NCBI GenBank assembly: GCA_947458275.1
Contig: CANGYR010000003.1
Span: 62,001 to 126,000 of the forward strand
Direction of reading: 5' to 3'
Length of the DNA: 64,000 nucleotides
DNA from: Chitinophagaceae bacterium
Lineage (GTDB): Bacteria > Bacteroidota > Bacteroidia > Chitinophagales > Chitinophagaceae
Every line of letters begins with the position of its first letter. Positions within the stretch are counted from its first letter, which is position 1. Below the pieces are notes generated by a model, which ran no database searches, was not told the origin of the DNA, and saw only the letters and a program-made list of their open reading frames with translations. Both the position numbers and the translations under genes were made by a program. Positions 37,092-48,012 of this stretch are shown piece by piece.

Positions 37092-37964
37092 TTACAAATT
37101 TTTACTGAAAATTTTAAAAGCAATTTTGCAAATTAGAAAAATCGGCAGCAATTCCACCCCAGCGATGTATAAAAAAAAATGAAGTCTGTTGAGTCTGAAA
37201 CGATGGTGAAGGACGGTTAGGGAACGAAAAAAACGTAAAAAAAATATTACACCTATAACAAAATAGGATAAAAATATGGCTGCTTTGGCGATATTAAAAT
37301 CTGCAAAAGCCATAAAAATCAACAATGGAAGGAGAGATATGGCAAGCATCTTATTAATTAAAAAGACAATAAAACTATATGATTCAGCTTCTTTTTTATA
37401 TCCGGTTATCCAACCTGCAAGTTGAATTGTCAAATATTTTATTGAATAAATCGTGGTAAGTGCAATTGCCGTTATTCCAAAAATCTTCCATTCAAAACTG
37501 AATTGTTTTGCGAAACCGCCGGATAATAAAGTGATATAAAGCGCTCCTGTCAGTACAAAAAAAATATTCATCAATAAAGAAGGCAAGCCGGCATTCATTA
37601 GCTGGTCTGTAAGCTGGCTTTGCCTTAATGATGTCTGAAAAAATACTTTTAGCAGGTTACTGAAGTATCTGTCGTATAAAGTTTTTACAATGGCAAGGAA
37701 GAAAATCAGGAAAAATGCAATGTAAAAAAGCGCATTAAAAGAACGGGATTTTCTGGGTGGAGAAATATTTGATTGTGCAGCATTCTTGTTATTCAAAATG
37801 GAATTAAGACTGATAATTTTCTCTAAAGCACTTAATTCCTTTTTAACCAACAAAGAATCCTTTGAAATTATCCTATCAGATTGGGAAACTACGGAATCAA
37901 TCGACTGCCCAAGAGACTTATTCAAAAAAATAAGCGATATAATAAAGAAAAAGATAATCCTCAA
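37092..37964 (-). CDS. DUF4271 membrane protein
   Basis: A 290-residue protein with a signal peptide (MRIIFFFIISLIFLNKSLGQ), a short soluble region with Ser/Asp-rich helices (about 20-70), and about six membrane helices (ALFYIAFFLIFFLAIVKTLYDRYF onward). The arrangement fits DUF4271, a family restricted to Bacteroidota and of unknown function. The start is a TTG at 37964; a stop codon lies ten codons upstream with no ATG between. It precedes hemD on the same strand, so a common transcript is likely. A link to tetrapyrrole metabolism is only positional. Confidence 0.82.
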   Translation of the reverse strand: MRIIFFFIISLIFLNKSLGQSIDSVVSQSDRIISKDSLLVKKELSALEKIISLNSILNNKNAAQSNISPPRKSRSFNALFYIAFFLIFFLAIVKTLYDRYFSNLLKVFFQTSLRQSQLTDQLMNAGLPSLLMNIFFVLTGALYITLLSGGFAKQFSFEWKIFGITAIALTTIYSIKYLTIQLAGWITGYKKEAESYSFIVFLINKMLAISLLPLLIFMAFADFNIAKAAIFLSYFVIGVIFFLRFFRSLTVLHHRFRLNRLHFFLYIAGVELLPIFLICKIAFKIFSKNL

Positions 37965-38012
37965 GGGAAATAGGTTGATTTGAATGTAAAATTAAAAAAG
38001 ATTATGGTTATT

Positions 38013-39830
38013 CTAAAAGTAGTTTATATAGCCGAAATGAATTTTTGTTGCTCTCCGAATATCAAACCCCAGATCGTTTCTGTTTCCGACTGCAATACTG
38101 AAGTTTAATAACCCGGATTTCGTTTCATAAACAAATCCTACTCCCACTCCCAAAAATCTGTTGTTCACATTAACCTGCTGATATTTATTTTTAGTAAGTC
38201 CGGCATCCAGAAAAAAATTCAGGTAAGAATTTAATGCCAGTAAAAATCTATACTCCGTAGTCAGCACCCCAAACTGTGTTGCAAAAATACCCTCCTCATC
38301 AAACCCCCTCAGCAAATTATATCCTCCAATCTGGAATAATTCATTTCGAAAAATAAAAGGACTCTTGTACAAACCGGCCTGAATAGCTGTTTTAATTGTT
38401 GCCGATTTACCTACCGGAAAGTAATGCGCGGCATTGACCCGCAACCTGAATTGAAAATTTTTGAGTTTAAGAGAATCATACAAAGATTTAAAATCAAAAG
38501 CAGGGTCTTTAATGTTTACAATGTCATTGTTCTTTTTTATAGTCTTAATACCTACAGCAGTGTTTATCGTCAATTCGGAACCGGAACGGGGATTTAGTCT
38601 GTAATCAGTAGTATTCAGCGAATACTCAATTCCCATATTGACCGCACTTACATCAATATTTGGCGGTAGTGATCTTTTTGCTTTAATCTGCAAAGTATCC
38701 ACTCCGCCGGATAAAAGAGTGGTGTTTTGCCATTGAACAAAAATCTTTCCGGACCTAATGCCCGAACCTATATACTGCAAACCGACTCTGGCATTTAATT
38801 GCAGGAAATTGGAATCTTTTTTAAAAAGATCAAAGAGTCCATCAAAACCAAAGGACGTGTTGAATATATAAGGTTTGTTGTAGCCCAGATTAAGACGAGG
38901 TGACTGAGGCTGTAACTGTTGCCATTTCAATAAAAAACGCTCTCCCCCACCCAGCATATTTCTTAAATCGAGGTTTACATCTCCTGTTAATTGCACTTTA
39001 CCGGTATTCGATGCTGTTGGAAGAAATCCAACTAAAAAATTAAACTGACTCGATTTTTTAGGCTGCAAATACAGATTAAGCAAGGCGCCACTGCCAAGCA
39101 TAGTAAGGTCTGATGGCTGTCTGCTGCTGAAAAAGGGAAGCTCAAGCATACGTTTGTCTACCTGTATCAATTTGGTTTTATTATAAACACTGTGCTTGGG
39201 TATTCCAAGATATTTTTCCAAAAATTGCCGGCTGATATTCGCCTTACCCAAAACCCTTATGCTGTCAATATAATAGATACTTTCCTTCTCAATCTTCAAG
39301 TTGGCCATCATGATATCCTCAGAAAAACGTATGCTATCTAAATAAACAGATGTAAAAGGATAGCCTTTGTCTTCATAATAACTGATAATCTTTTGCTTCA
39401 GATTTTCCAACTGAGCCAAATCGACAAATTTTTTATTCTGTAAGATTTTTTGGAGAGGGATATCATCTGAAAAATCGGCTTCAATTCCTTTAGTGTTGAG
39501 TTCGACCCGATTTATTTTGATCCCCAGATAAATCAATGCCCGAAAATTCAAATCAGCAGCAATAATAGAATCTACAGAAGCTGCGGGATAGCCCTTCTCG
39601 GCAAGCAGAGAGGGTAATTTATTTATATAGTTTAAGGCGTCTGATTTGGAATTAAAGCCGGTTTGCAGTTTTAATGCTTCAAATCGAAAGGAGCTATCTT
39701 TGTCAACAAAATCAATTACCAACTGAATATTATTTTCTTTGCCCTGTTGCGCCTTGAGTTGAATAAGAAAAAAAAGACTGCACAGCATTAAAAAATATTT
39801 TTTTGCCGGATGCAGTACAAAATCTATCAT
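38013..39830 (-). CDS. Omp85-superfamily (BamA/TamA-like) outer membrane protein
   Basis: About 605 residues. From ATG 39830 (MIDFVLHPAKKYFLMLCSLFFL) it has a signal peptide ending in LKAQ. Residues about 30-250 contain POTRA-like units: LASEKGYP-type segments (LPSLLAEKGYPAASVDS, ISYYEDKGYPFTSVYLDSI and IDSIRVLGKANISRQFLEKYLGIP). The remainder is a beta-barrel with GDVNLDLRNMLGGGERFLLKWQQ, LRGFDEEGIFATQFGVLTTEYRFLL (the conserved loop region with RGF, the VRGF/IRGF counterpart) and GVGVGFVYETKSGLLNFSIAVG. It ends in a barrel strand near HFGYINYF. It may insert or export outer-membrane proteins or lipids, but the substrate is unknown. It is divergent from hemW, 40 bases away. Confidence 0.88.
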   Translation of the reverse strand: MIDFVLHPAKKYFLMLCSLFFLIQLKAQQGKENNIQLVIDFVDKDSSFRFEALKLQTGFNSKSDALNYINKLPSLLAEKGYPAASVDSIIAADLNFRALIYLGIKINRVELNTKGIEADFSDDIPLQKILQNKKFVDLAQLENLKQKIISYYEDKGYPFTSVYLDSIRFSEDIMMANLKIEKESIYYIDSIRVLGKANISRQFLEKYLGIPKHSVYNKTKLIQVDKRMLELPFFSSRQPSDLTMLGSGALLNLYLQPKKSSQFNFLVGFLPTASNTGKVQLTGDVNLDLRNMLGGGERFLLKWQQLQPQSPRLNLGYNKPYIFNTSFGFDGLFDLFKKDSNFLQLNARVGLQYIGSGIRSGKIFVQWQNTTLLSGGVDTLQIKAKRSLPPNIDVSAVNMGIEYSLNTTDYRLNPRSGSELTINTAVGIKTIKKNNDIVNIKDPAFDFKSLYDSLKLKNFQFRLRVNAAHYFPVGKSATIKTAIQAGLYKSPFIFRNELFQIGGYNLLRGFDEEGIFATQFGVLTTEYRFLLALNSYLNFFLDAGLTKNKYQQVNVNNRFLGVGVGFVYETKSGLLNFSIAVGNRNDLGFDIRRATKIHFGYINYF

Positions 39831-39870
39831 TTGGTTAATTGATGTTTCCAACAATGTAAAACTACAATCT

Positions 39871-41001
39871 TTGGCGGGTATTTATATTCATATTCCATTT
39901 TGCAAGCAGGCCTGTACTTATTGTAATTTTTATTTTTCCACTTCATTGCGGCAAAAAGAATCATTTATCAACGCTTTGCTCAAAGAGATTGCTTCAGATC
40001 AGGGTTTTATAAACAGAAAAGAGATAATTGATACGGTTTATTTTGGAGGAGGTACTCCTAGTATGCTCTCAAAGGAAGAACTACATCGGATATTTGAAGT
40101 CATTCATAATAATTTTACCGTTAGTGAAGATGCTGAAATAACGCTGGAAGCCAATCCGGATGATATTGAAAAAAATAAATTGAAAGGATGGATGTCCTCC
40201 GGCATCAACCGGCTGAGTCTGGGTGTACAATCTTTCAACGAAGCCGAGCTCCGCTGGATGAACCGTGCCCATAGTGCGGAGGAATCATTGGGGAGCATTG
40301 ATATGATTCTCGAAGCGGGGATAAATAATTTTTCTGTTGATTTGATTTTCGGATCGCCTTTGCTAAGCGATGCATCGCTGATAAAAAACCTGGAAATAAT
40401 TTCAGAAAGAAAAATACCTCATTTGTCATGTTACGGACTAACCGTTGAGCCAAAAACAGCGCTGCATAAAATGATTGAGTTAAAAAAATCATTGCCGGTG
40501 GATAGTGATCATCAGGCCAATCAGTTTTTGCTTTTGATGAAACATCTGGAGAGTGAAGGATATGAGCAATACGAGATAAGCAACTACGCAAGAGAAGGAT
40601 TTCGCAGCAAACACAACAGCAGTTACTGGCAGGGGAAATCCTATTTTGGATTCGGCCCTTCTGCACATTCCTACAACGGAAAAAACAGCAGAAGATGGAA
40701 TGTGGCTAATATCGCTACATACATTAAATCCATTGATTTCGGTGATGTTTTTTATCAGGAAGAAATACTGACACTTGAGCAACAAATGAATGAATACATT
40801 ATGATTGCGCTTCGAACTATCGAAGGAATTGATCTGAGATTTTTTTCGGAAAATTTTGGGAATGAAAAAAAAGAAGTGCTAATCGCTCAGGCAAATACTT
40901 TTTTGCAAAAAGAACAACTGCAACAAAAAAATGAAAGACTGACTTTAACTACAAGCGGAAAGTTACTGGCCGACCATATTGCGGCTGAATTGTTTTTTTA
41001 A
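39871..41001 (+). CDS. hemW: Radical SAM haem chaperone HemW (coproporphyrinogen oxidase-like)
   Basis: A 376-residue radical SAM protein starting MAGIYIHIPFCKQACTYCNFYF, with the Cx3Cx2C [4Fe-4S] motif. GGGTPSMLS, ITLEANPDD, INRLSLGVQSFNEAELRWMNRAHS and VDLIFGSP follow, and the HemW-type C-terminal domain ends near LTTSGKLLADHIAAEL. It resembles HemN, but HemN is longer and carries an extra N-terminal part; short proteins of this type act as haem chaperones. The start is a TTG at 39871, since no ATG or GTG fits before the conserved N terminus. Confidence 0.92.
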   Translation: MAGIYIHIPFCKQACTYCNFYFSTSLRQKESFINALLKEIASDQGFINRKEIIDTVYFGGGTPSMLSKEELHRIFEVIHNNFTVSEDAEITLEANPDDIEKNKLKGWMSSGINRLSLGVQSFNEAELRWMNRAHSAEESLGSIDMILEAGINNFSVDLIFGSPLLSDASLIKNLEIISERKIPHLSCYGLTVEPKTALHKMIELKKSLPVDSDHQANQFLLLMKHLESEGYEQYEISNYAREGFRSKHNSSYWQGKSYFGFGPSAHSYNGKNSRRWNVANIATYIKSIDFGDVFYQEEILTLEQQMNEYIMIALRTIEGIDLRFFSENFGNEKKEVLIAQANTFLQKEQLQQKNERLTLTTSGKLLADHIAAELFF

Positions 41002-41010
41002 AACCCATGC

Positions 41011-41730
41011 TCAGCCATAAATCTCCAGATGAATGTCTTTTTTATCGTAACCCATTTCCAGAATATTGGCCTTGGCTTCATCAATCATTTCTTTCCATCC
41101 GCACAGGAAAAAATTTGCCGGTTGCCTTTCTTTACAGAGATCTTTATAGATTGAATGGACATATCCGCAACGACCTTCCCAATGTTCCCGGGAAAGTGTA
41201 GGCAGGTAATAAAAGTCTTTCAATTCTTTTTGTAATTCAGCCAACTCATTAAAGTACAGCAGATTCTCTTTTTTTCTGCAACCGAAAACCAGATAGATAT
41301 TTTTATAGGAAATCTGTTGGTTTTTGATATGATGAATCATACTTCTAAAGGGTGCAATTCCGGTGCCGGTACAAATCAGGAATAAGTCTTTTTGAATCTC
41401 ATCAGGCAAGGTAAAAACCCCAACTGGCCCTCTCAATGTAAGTTCGCTACCAATGGTTATTTTATCAAAAAGGTAAGGAGTTCCTAATCCCTCTTTGTTA
41501 AGTACAATTAGTAATTCGATTGTGTTGGTGCTATCCGGCCACGATGCTATGGAATAGCTTCTCCATCTTTTGTTAGGCTTCTCATGTATGGGTAAATCCA
41601 GTGTCACAAACTGGCCTGGCTTGAAATCGAATGATGTCAATTCGGGAATTTGAATCCAAAACCTTTTGGTATCGGAAGTTTCATCTTCTATTCTAGTAAC
41701 CAATCCTTTATGCCAGGGTTGCAATGCCAT
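41011..41730 (-). CDS. Ferredoxin/flavodoxin--NADP+ reductase-like FAD oxidoreductase
   Basis: About 239 residues from ATG 41730 (MALQPWHKGLVTRIED); an in-frame upstream start at 41793 adds unlikely sequence. It is a two-domain FNR-type protein: FAD site KRWRSYSIASWPDS (RxYSxxS) and GPVGVFTL, then NADP site LICTGTGIAPFRSMIHHI and VFGCRKKENLLYFNEL. The C-terminal part has FFLCGWKEMIDEAKANILEMGY. It has no 2Fe-2S domain, so it should reduce a separate carrier. It is convergent with hemW nine bases away. Confidence 0.9.
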   Translation of the reverse strand: MALQPWHKGLVTRIEDETSDTKRFWIQIPELTSFDFKPGQFVTLDLPIHEKPNKRWRSYSIASWPDSTNTIELLIVLNKEGLGTPYLFDKITIGSELTLRGPVGVFTLPDEIQKDLFLICTGTGIAPFRSMIHHIKNQQISYKNIYLVFGCRKKENLLYFNELAELQKELKDFYYLPTLSREHWEGRCGYVHSIYKDLCKERQPANFFLCGWKEMIDEAKANILEMGYDKKDIHLEIYG

Positions 41731-41856
41731 AATTGATGTTTGTTTGAAGTTACAACATTCATCCCGTCCTAAAAAATTCCGTTTGACTGTCATATCTTTG
41801 CAAACTGAAAATTCCTCCGTTTAACAAATAGTGACAGAGGATAATAATTTGAGTGA

Positions 41857-44800
41857 ATGAATCCGGACGTGTTGTTGGATATGTACAGAAATGACCCCCG
41901 CTGTTTTCAGATAGCGAACCGGATTACCATGTCCAAACCCCAGCAAATTTCTCTTACAGGCGTTCAAGGAAGTTCATTTCAATTTATCATTGCAGCTTTG
42001 CTTAGCCACCCGCTTGCTTCCCAAAACAATCATCTTATTATAGCCAAAGACAGCGAAGAGGCGGCTTATTTTCACAACACCCTTGAAAATATAACCGGTG
42101 CGCTCGATATATTTTACTTTCCCTCCTCTTTTAAAAATAAAAAAAATTACAGACTCCTCAATAGCAGTCATGTTATGTTAAGAACAGAAGCATTGACTAA
42201 GATTGCTTCCGGAGGAAATAAAAAAATTCTGGTCACCTACCCTGAAGCTGTTTTTGAGAAAGTTTTATTGTCTAAAACACTTTCTGATAACATCATCAGC
42301 ATTAAACAAGCGGAGACCATCAATTTCAACGAGCTGATTGAAAAATTTTCAAATTTTGGATTCAAGAGAACAGATTTTGTATATGAACCCGGACAGCTGG
42401 CAGTAAGAGGAGGTATTATTGATATTTATTCATACGGAAATGAAAAGCCTTATCGTTTGGAGTTTTTTGGAAATGAAGTAGACAGTATCCGCATATTTGA
42501 TCCGGAAACACAATTGAGTGAGAGAAAGTTGCTGCAGGTCAATATTATTCCAAATGTTGAGACACAATTTGAAACAGGTGAAAAAGTATCTCTGATTGAA
42601 TTTCTTCCCGAGAGTACGGTGATATGGATGCAGGACAATGAATTTGTAAAAGAGAAAATTGAACAGGAAGAAGAAAATCTTCAGCTATATCTTGCTTATT
42701 CAGATCAAACGGATAAAATTGAACAGCAGTCTGATGAAACGGAATTAAATACCAAGACAAACATTTCGGAAAATGATTTTATCAAAGCAAGCGAGCTGTT
42801 TCAGCATATAAATGAAAGGCACCTGATTGAATTGAGTGCAAAAAAGATTTCAGATAACAAGAAACATTTTGACGAATCAATTAATTACTCTACAAAGCCG
42901 CAGCCTTCGTTTAACCGTCAATTTGATTTGCTGATTAAGAATCTGGAGGAATATGAAAAGCAGCAATACAAAATTTTTCTTTTTGCCGAGAATCCGAAAC
43001 AGCTGCAGCGGCTGGATGCTATTTTTTCAGATTTAAAATCCGAAATCACCATTAATCCTATTTCAATATCTATACATGAGGGATTTATAGATGATGACCT
43101 TAAACTTTTATGCTATACTGATCACCAGGTATTCCAGCGGTACCATAAATTCAAGGTAAAGCAGGCCTTTAGCAAGAATAAAGCCCTTACGCTAAAGACT
43201 TTGAGGGAATTGCAGCCGGGAGATTATGTTTCACATATTGATCATGGAGTTGGTGTATACAGCGGCCTGCAAAAAATTGAAGCCAATGGGCGTTTACAGG
43301 AAGCCGTTAGAATACAATATAAAGATGGTGATTTGTTGTATGTAAACATTTCATCGCTACATAAAATCAGTAAATACAGTGGTAAAGAAGGCAGCATTCC
43401 TAAAATGAACAAACTGGGAAGTGATGTTTGGAGTAAGCTGAAAGAAAAAACAAAGCACCAGGTAAAGGATATCGCTATTGATTTAATAAAACTATACGCT
43501 CAGCGAAAAAGCATCGAGGGCTTTGCGCATTCTCCTGACAATTACATGCAAACCGAGCTGGAGGCAAGTTTTATTTATGAGGACACGCCCGACCAGGCGA
43601 AGGCAAGCGAAGATGTGAAAAGAGATATGGAAAAAACTTCCCCCATGGATCGTTTGGTATGCGGAGATGTGGGCTTTGGGAAAACAGAGGTTGCCATAAG
43701 AGCAGCATTTAAAAGTTGCTGCGACGGCAAACAGGCTGCCGTACTGGTTCCTACAACCATTCTCGCCTATCAGCACTACAAAACATTCAGTGAGCGATTA
43801 AAAGATTTTCCGGTGAAGGTAGATTTTGTAAATCGTTTCAAGTCAACCAAAGAGAGGAAAGAAACCATCAAACAACTCGGTGAAGGTAAAGTAGACATCA
43901 TCATTGGCACACATGCTCTGTTAGGCAAAGAGATAAAATTCAAAGATCTGGGCGTGATGATTATTGATGAGGAACAAAAATTCGGTGTGGCTGCCAAGGA
44001 AAAACTGAAGCAGCTAAGAGCTACTGTGGATTCACTCACACTAACGGCAACGCCTATACCAAGAACCCTGCAGTTCAGTTTGATGGGTGCCAGAGATTTA
44101 AGTATCATTAACACCCCTCCTCCCAACAGGCAGCCTATTCAGACAGAGGTGATGGTTTTTAATGAAGACTCCATCAGAGATATGATTTACTATGAAACAG
44201 AGCGGGGTGGTCAGGTTTTCTTCATTCACAACAGAGTAAACGGATTGGCTGAAATGAAATCACTGTTACAGGGACTTTGTCCGGATATCAGTATTGCATT
44301 CGCACACGGTCAAATGGAAGGTGATAAGCTGGAAGATACCATTCTTGATTTCATGGATAAAAAGTACGACGTGCTGGTTTGCACCAACATCGTTGAGAGC
44401 GGCGTAGATATCCCCAATGTAAATACCATTATCGTTAACAATGCACACCAGTTTGGATTAAGTGACTTGCATCAATTGAGAGGACGAGTGGGCAGAAGCA
44501 ATAAAAAAGCATTTTGTTATTTGCTCTCCCCTCCGATGAGCACACTTCCACCCGACAGCAGGAAGCGATTGAGCACACTGGAACAATACAGTGATTTGGG
44601 CAGTGGTTTTCAGATAGCCATGCGCGATCTGGATATTCGTGGCGCGGGAAATTTACTTGGAGGTGAACAAAGCGGCTTCATTGCGGAGATTGGCTTTGAG
44701 ATGTACCAGAAAATTCTGGATGAGGCCGTAAGAGAATTGAAGAGAAGTGAATTCAAAGAACTTTTCAAAGAAGAAATCAGCAAACAGGATGATTTTGTGA

Positions 44801-45261
44801 AAGATTGTACGATTGATACCGATCTGGAAATATTACTTCCTGATAGTTACGTAGAAAGTATTACAGAACGTCTGAGTCTTTATTCCAGATTGGATAATTG
44901 TGAAACAGAAGCCGATTTGCAAGATTTTTACAGTGAACTTCATGACAGGTTTGGCCCGGTTCCGCCCGTAGCCAATGATTTGTTCATTACGGTCAGATGC
45001 AGAAAACTGGCCGTGGACTTAGGATTTGAAAAACTGTTTCTTAAGAATGATACGCTGAAATGTTTTTTTGTAGGCAATCCTGATTCCCCTTATTTTCAAA
45101 GCGAGACTTTTAATAGAATACTTCTTTTTGTTCAGACAGAAACCAATAAGGCTACTCTCAAACAGGTAGGGAAAAATGGAATATTAATTGTGGATCAGAT
45201 TCAAAATATGAGTGAAATATTTGAGTTTCTGTCCGAGATGCGTTCTTTTTTGGAAAATTAA
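41857..45261 (+). CDS. mfd: Transcription-repair coupling factor Mfd
   Basis: A 1134-residue translocase that removes stalled RNA polymerase and recruits UvrA. The N-terminal UvrB-like homology region includes YEPGQLAVRGGIIDIYSYGNEKPYRLEFFGNEVDSIR. The RNA polymerase interaction domain follows around PGDYVSHIDHGVGVYSGLQKI. The helicase motifs are Walker A GDVGFGKTEVAIRAAF, DEEQKFGV (motif II) and TATPIPRTLQFSLMG (motif III), then CTNIVESGVDIPN and HQLRGRVGRS, with the TRG motif region ERGGQVFFIHNRV. The C-terminal D7 domain ends the protein. With uvrC 11 kb away it gives two excision repair genes in the window. Confidence 0.97.
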   Translation: MNPDVLLDMYRNDPRCFQIANRITMSKPQQISLTGVQGSSFQFIIAALLSHPLASQNNHLIIAKDSEEAAYFHNTLENITGALDIFYFPSSFKNKKNYRLLNSSHVMLRTEALTKIASGGNKKILVTYPEAVFEKVLLSKTLSDNIISIKQAETINFNELIEKFSNFGFKRTDFVYEPGQLAVRGGIIDIYSYGNEKPYRLEFFGNEVDSIRIFDPETQLSERKLLQVNIIPNVETQFETGEKVSLIEFLPESTVIWMQDNEFVKEKIEQEEENLQLYLAYSDQTDKIEQQSDETELNTKTNISENDFIKASELFQHINERHLIELSAKKISDNKKHFDESINYSTKPQPSFNRQFDLLIKNLEEYEKQQYKIFLFAENPKQLQRLDAIFSDLKSEITINPISISIHEGFIDDDLKLLCYTDHQVFQRYHKFKVKQAFSKNKALTLKTLRELQPGDYVSHIDHGVGVYSGLQKIEANGRLQEAVRIQYKDGDLLYVNISSLHKISKYSGKEGSIPKMNKLGSDVWSKLKEKTKHQVKDIAIDLIKLYAQRKSIEGFAHSPDNYMQTELEASFIYEDTPDQAKASEDVKRDMEKTSPMDRLVCGDVGFGKTEVAIRAAFKSCCDGKQAAVLVPTTILAYQHYKTFSERLKDFPVKVDFVNRFKSTKERKETIKQLGEGKVDIIIGTHALLGKEIKFKDLGVMIIDEEQKFGVAAKEKLKQLRATVDSLTLTATPIPRTLQFSLMGARDLSIINTPPPNRQPIQTEVMVFNEDSIRDMIYYETERGGQVFFIHNRVNGLAEMKSLLQGLCPDISIAFAHGQMEGDKLEDTILDFMDKKYDVLVCTNIVESGVDIPNVNTIIVNNAHQFGLSDLHQLRGRVGRSNKKAFCYLLSPPMSTLPPDSRKRLSTLEQYSDLGSGFQIAMRDLDIRGAGNLLGGEQSGFIAEIGFEMYQKILDEAVRELKRSEFKELFKEEISKQDDFVKDCTIDTDLEILLPDSYVESITERLSLYSRLDNCETEADLQDFYSELHDRFGPVPPVANDLFITVRCRKLAVDLGFEKLFLKNDTLKCFFVGNPDSPYFQSETFNRILLFVQTETNKATLKQVGKNGILIVDQIQNMSEIFEFLSEMRSFLEN

Positions 45262-45357
45262 ATAATAAATAAGAAAATTGAAATAAGGAATAAGAAAGTA
45301 TTGCTATTTCACCGAAACCCTAAACTTCAAACTATTAAACCCTTAAACATTATTTAC

Positions 45358-45391
45358 CGCAGAGAAATAAGAACGCAGAGTTTTCGCAGAG
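45358..45391. repeat. Short CGCAGAG repeat in intergenic region
   Basis: Three copies of CGCAGAG start at 45358, 45374 and 45385, in a non-coding stretch after mfd. Just before it, at 45335-45348, lies a TTAAACCC.TTAAAC unit similar to one at 59332-59360. Neither is coding. Confidence 0.5.
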
Positions 45392-45409
45392 ATTACACTA
45401 AGGAGAGAA

Positions 45410-45440
45410 ATAAAAAAGCCGTTCAAAGAGAACGGCCTTG
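45410..45440 (-). terminator. Terminator of the small 66-residue gene
   Basis: The stem GCCGTTC/GAACGGC (45418-45424 with 45430-45436) has a 5-base loop. On the minus strand it is followed by TTTTTTAT, the expected U-tract. It lies 19 bases after the stop at 45459. Confidence 0.8.
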
Positions 45441-45458
45441 AGAATAAATTATCTGAAT

Positions 45459-45659
45459 TTACCATGATTTTTTGGCTACTCCATTCTTTACCGCTTCAAG
45501 AGCAGCTGCTTCACCAAGCATAGTAGTCATTTTATTGCCTTTTCCATCATGGCCTTGAGCCATATACCCGCCACGAGCGGTTTTAGTTATTACAGCGTCC
45601 TGCATGGGAACGTTTTTCTCTTTTGTTTTCATGCAATAAGCAGTGATCATTTTTGACAT
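45459..45659 (-). CDS. Small basic protein, DUF5679-like N terminus
   Basis: A 66-residue, Lys-rich soluble protein. The N-terminal third, ITAYCMKTKEKNVPMQDAVITKTARGGYMAQG, resembles DUF5679 proteins (YCxKCKxKxxMKDA), but the second cysteine of the usual CxxC is replaced by Thr, and the second half (LGEAAALEAVKNGVAKKSW) has no metal knuckle. It could be a degenerate or different member of that family. It has its own terminator, starts with a clean ATG at 45659, and is tandem with gyrB. Function unknown. Confidence 0.75.
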   Translation of the reverse strand: MSKMITAYCMKTKEKNVPMQDAVITKTARGGYMAQGHDGKGNKMTTMLGEAAALEAVKNGVAKKSW

Positions 45660-45749
45660 GTTAAATAAAATTTATGGTTAGTAATATTTATTGAAACTCA
45701 CGCTTCGAGTACAATATACAGAAAATAAAGAATGTGCCAAAATAAAAAA

Positions 45750-47747
<1,998 letters not shown>

Positions 47748-47772
47748 TTAAAATGAAAAAAACTAAGGTGGG

Positions 47773-47780
47773 CAAATATA
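47773..47780 (-). promoter_or_regulatory. Putative -7 element of gyrB
   Basis: On the minus strand the bases read TATATTTG, matching the Bacteroidota -7 consensus TAnnTTTG; transcription would start about 40 bases before the gyrB ATG. No convincing -33 TTG is seen at the right distance. Confidence 0.4.
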
Positions 47781-47970
47781 CCGAAAATAAAGGGGGTTAT
47801 TAAAAGAATCCCAGAAAATAATGGAAGTTTTTTTGCACAAATTTTTACCCGTTTTTTTAGGGTTTTTTATATGAAAATCATCTCGGAGATTTCTCATTGT
47901 AAAATGCTATTGCTGATGACAGTTGTGGGTAGCTGTTTTAAAAGGAAAAACTGAGCTAAATCTCAAGTAA

Positions 47971-48002
47971 TTGGTGGTTCTCGCAATGGTTTTGTAACTT
48001 TG
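47971..48002 (+). promoter_or_regulatory. Putative promoter of the AraC-family regulator
   Basis: TTG at 47971-47973, then 21 bases, then TAACTTTG at 47995-48002, a good fit to the Bacteroidota -33/-7 pattern. The start codon is at 48013, so the leader would be only about five to seven bases. Confidence 0.55.
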
Positions 48003-48012
48003 TTGTCCTTTT

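Noticed and set aside
37064-37123. Longer hemD start overlapping the DUF4271 gene
   Set aside because: The extra 20 residues overlap the upstream gene's end and are not HemD-like; the ATG at 37063 is better.
39871-41001. Oxygen-independent coproporphyrinogen III oxidase HemN
   Set aside because: The protein is short, starts directly at the radical SAM domain, and fits HemW, which lacks oxidase activity.
47871-47954. A 27-codon plus-strand frame with a lipobox-like VVGSC near its end, between gyrB and the AraC gene
   Set aside because: The mature part after the Cys would be only five residues and the frame overlaps the AraC upstream region; most likely chance.
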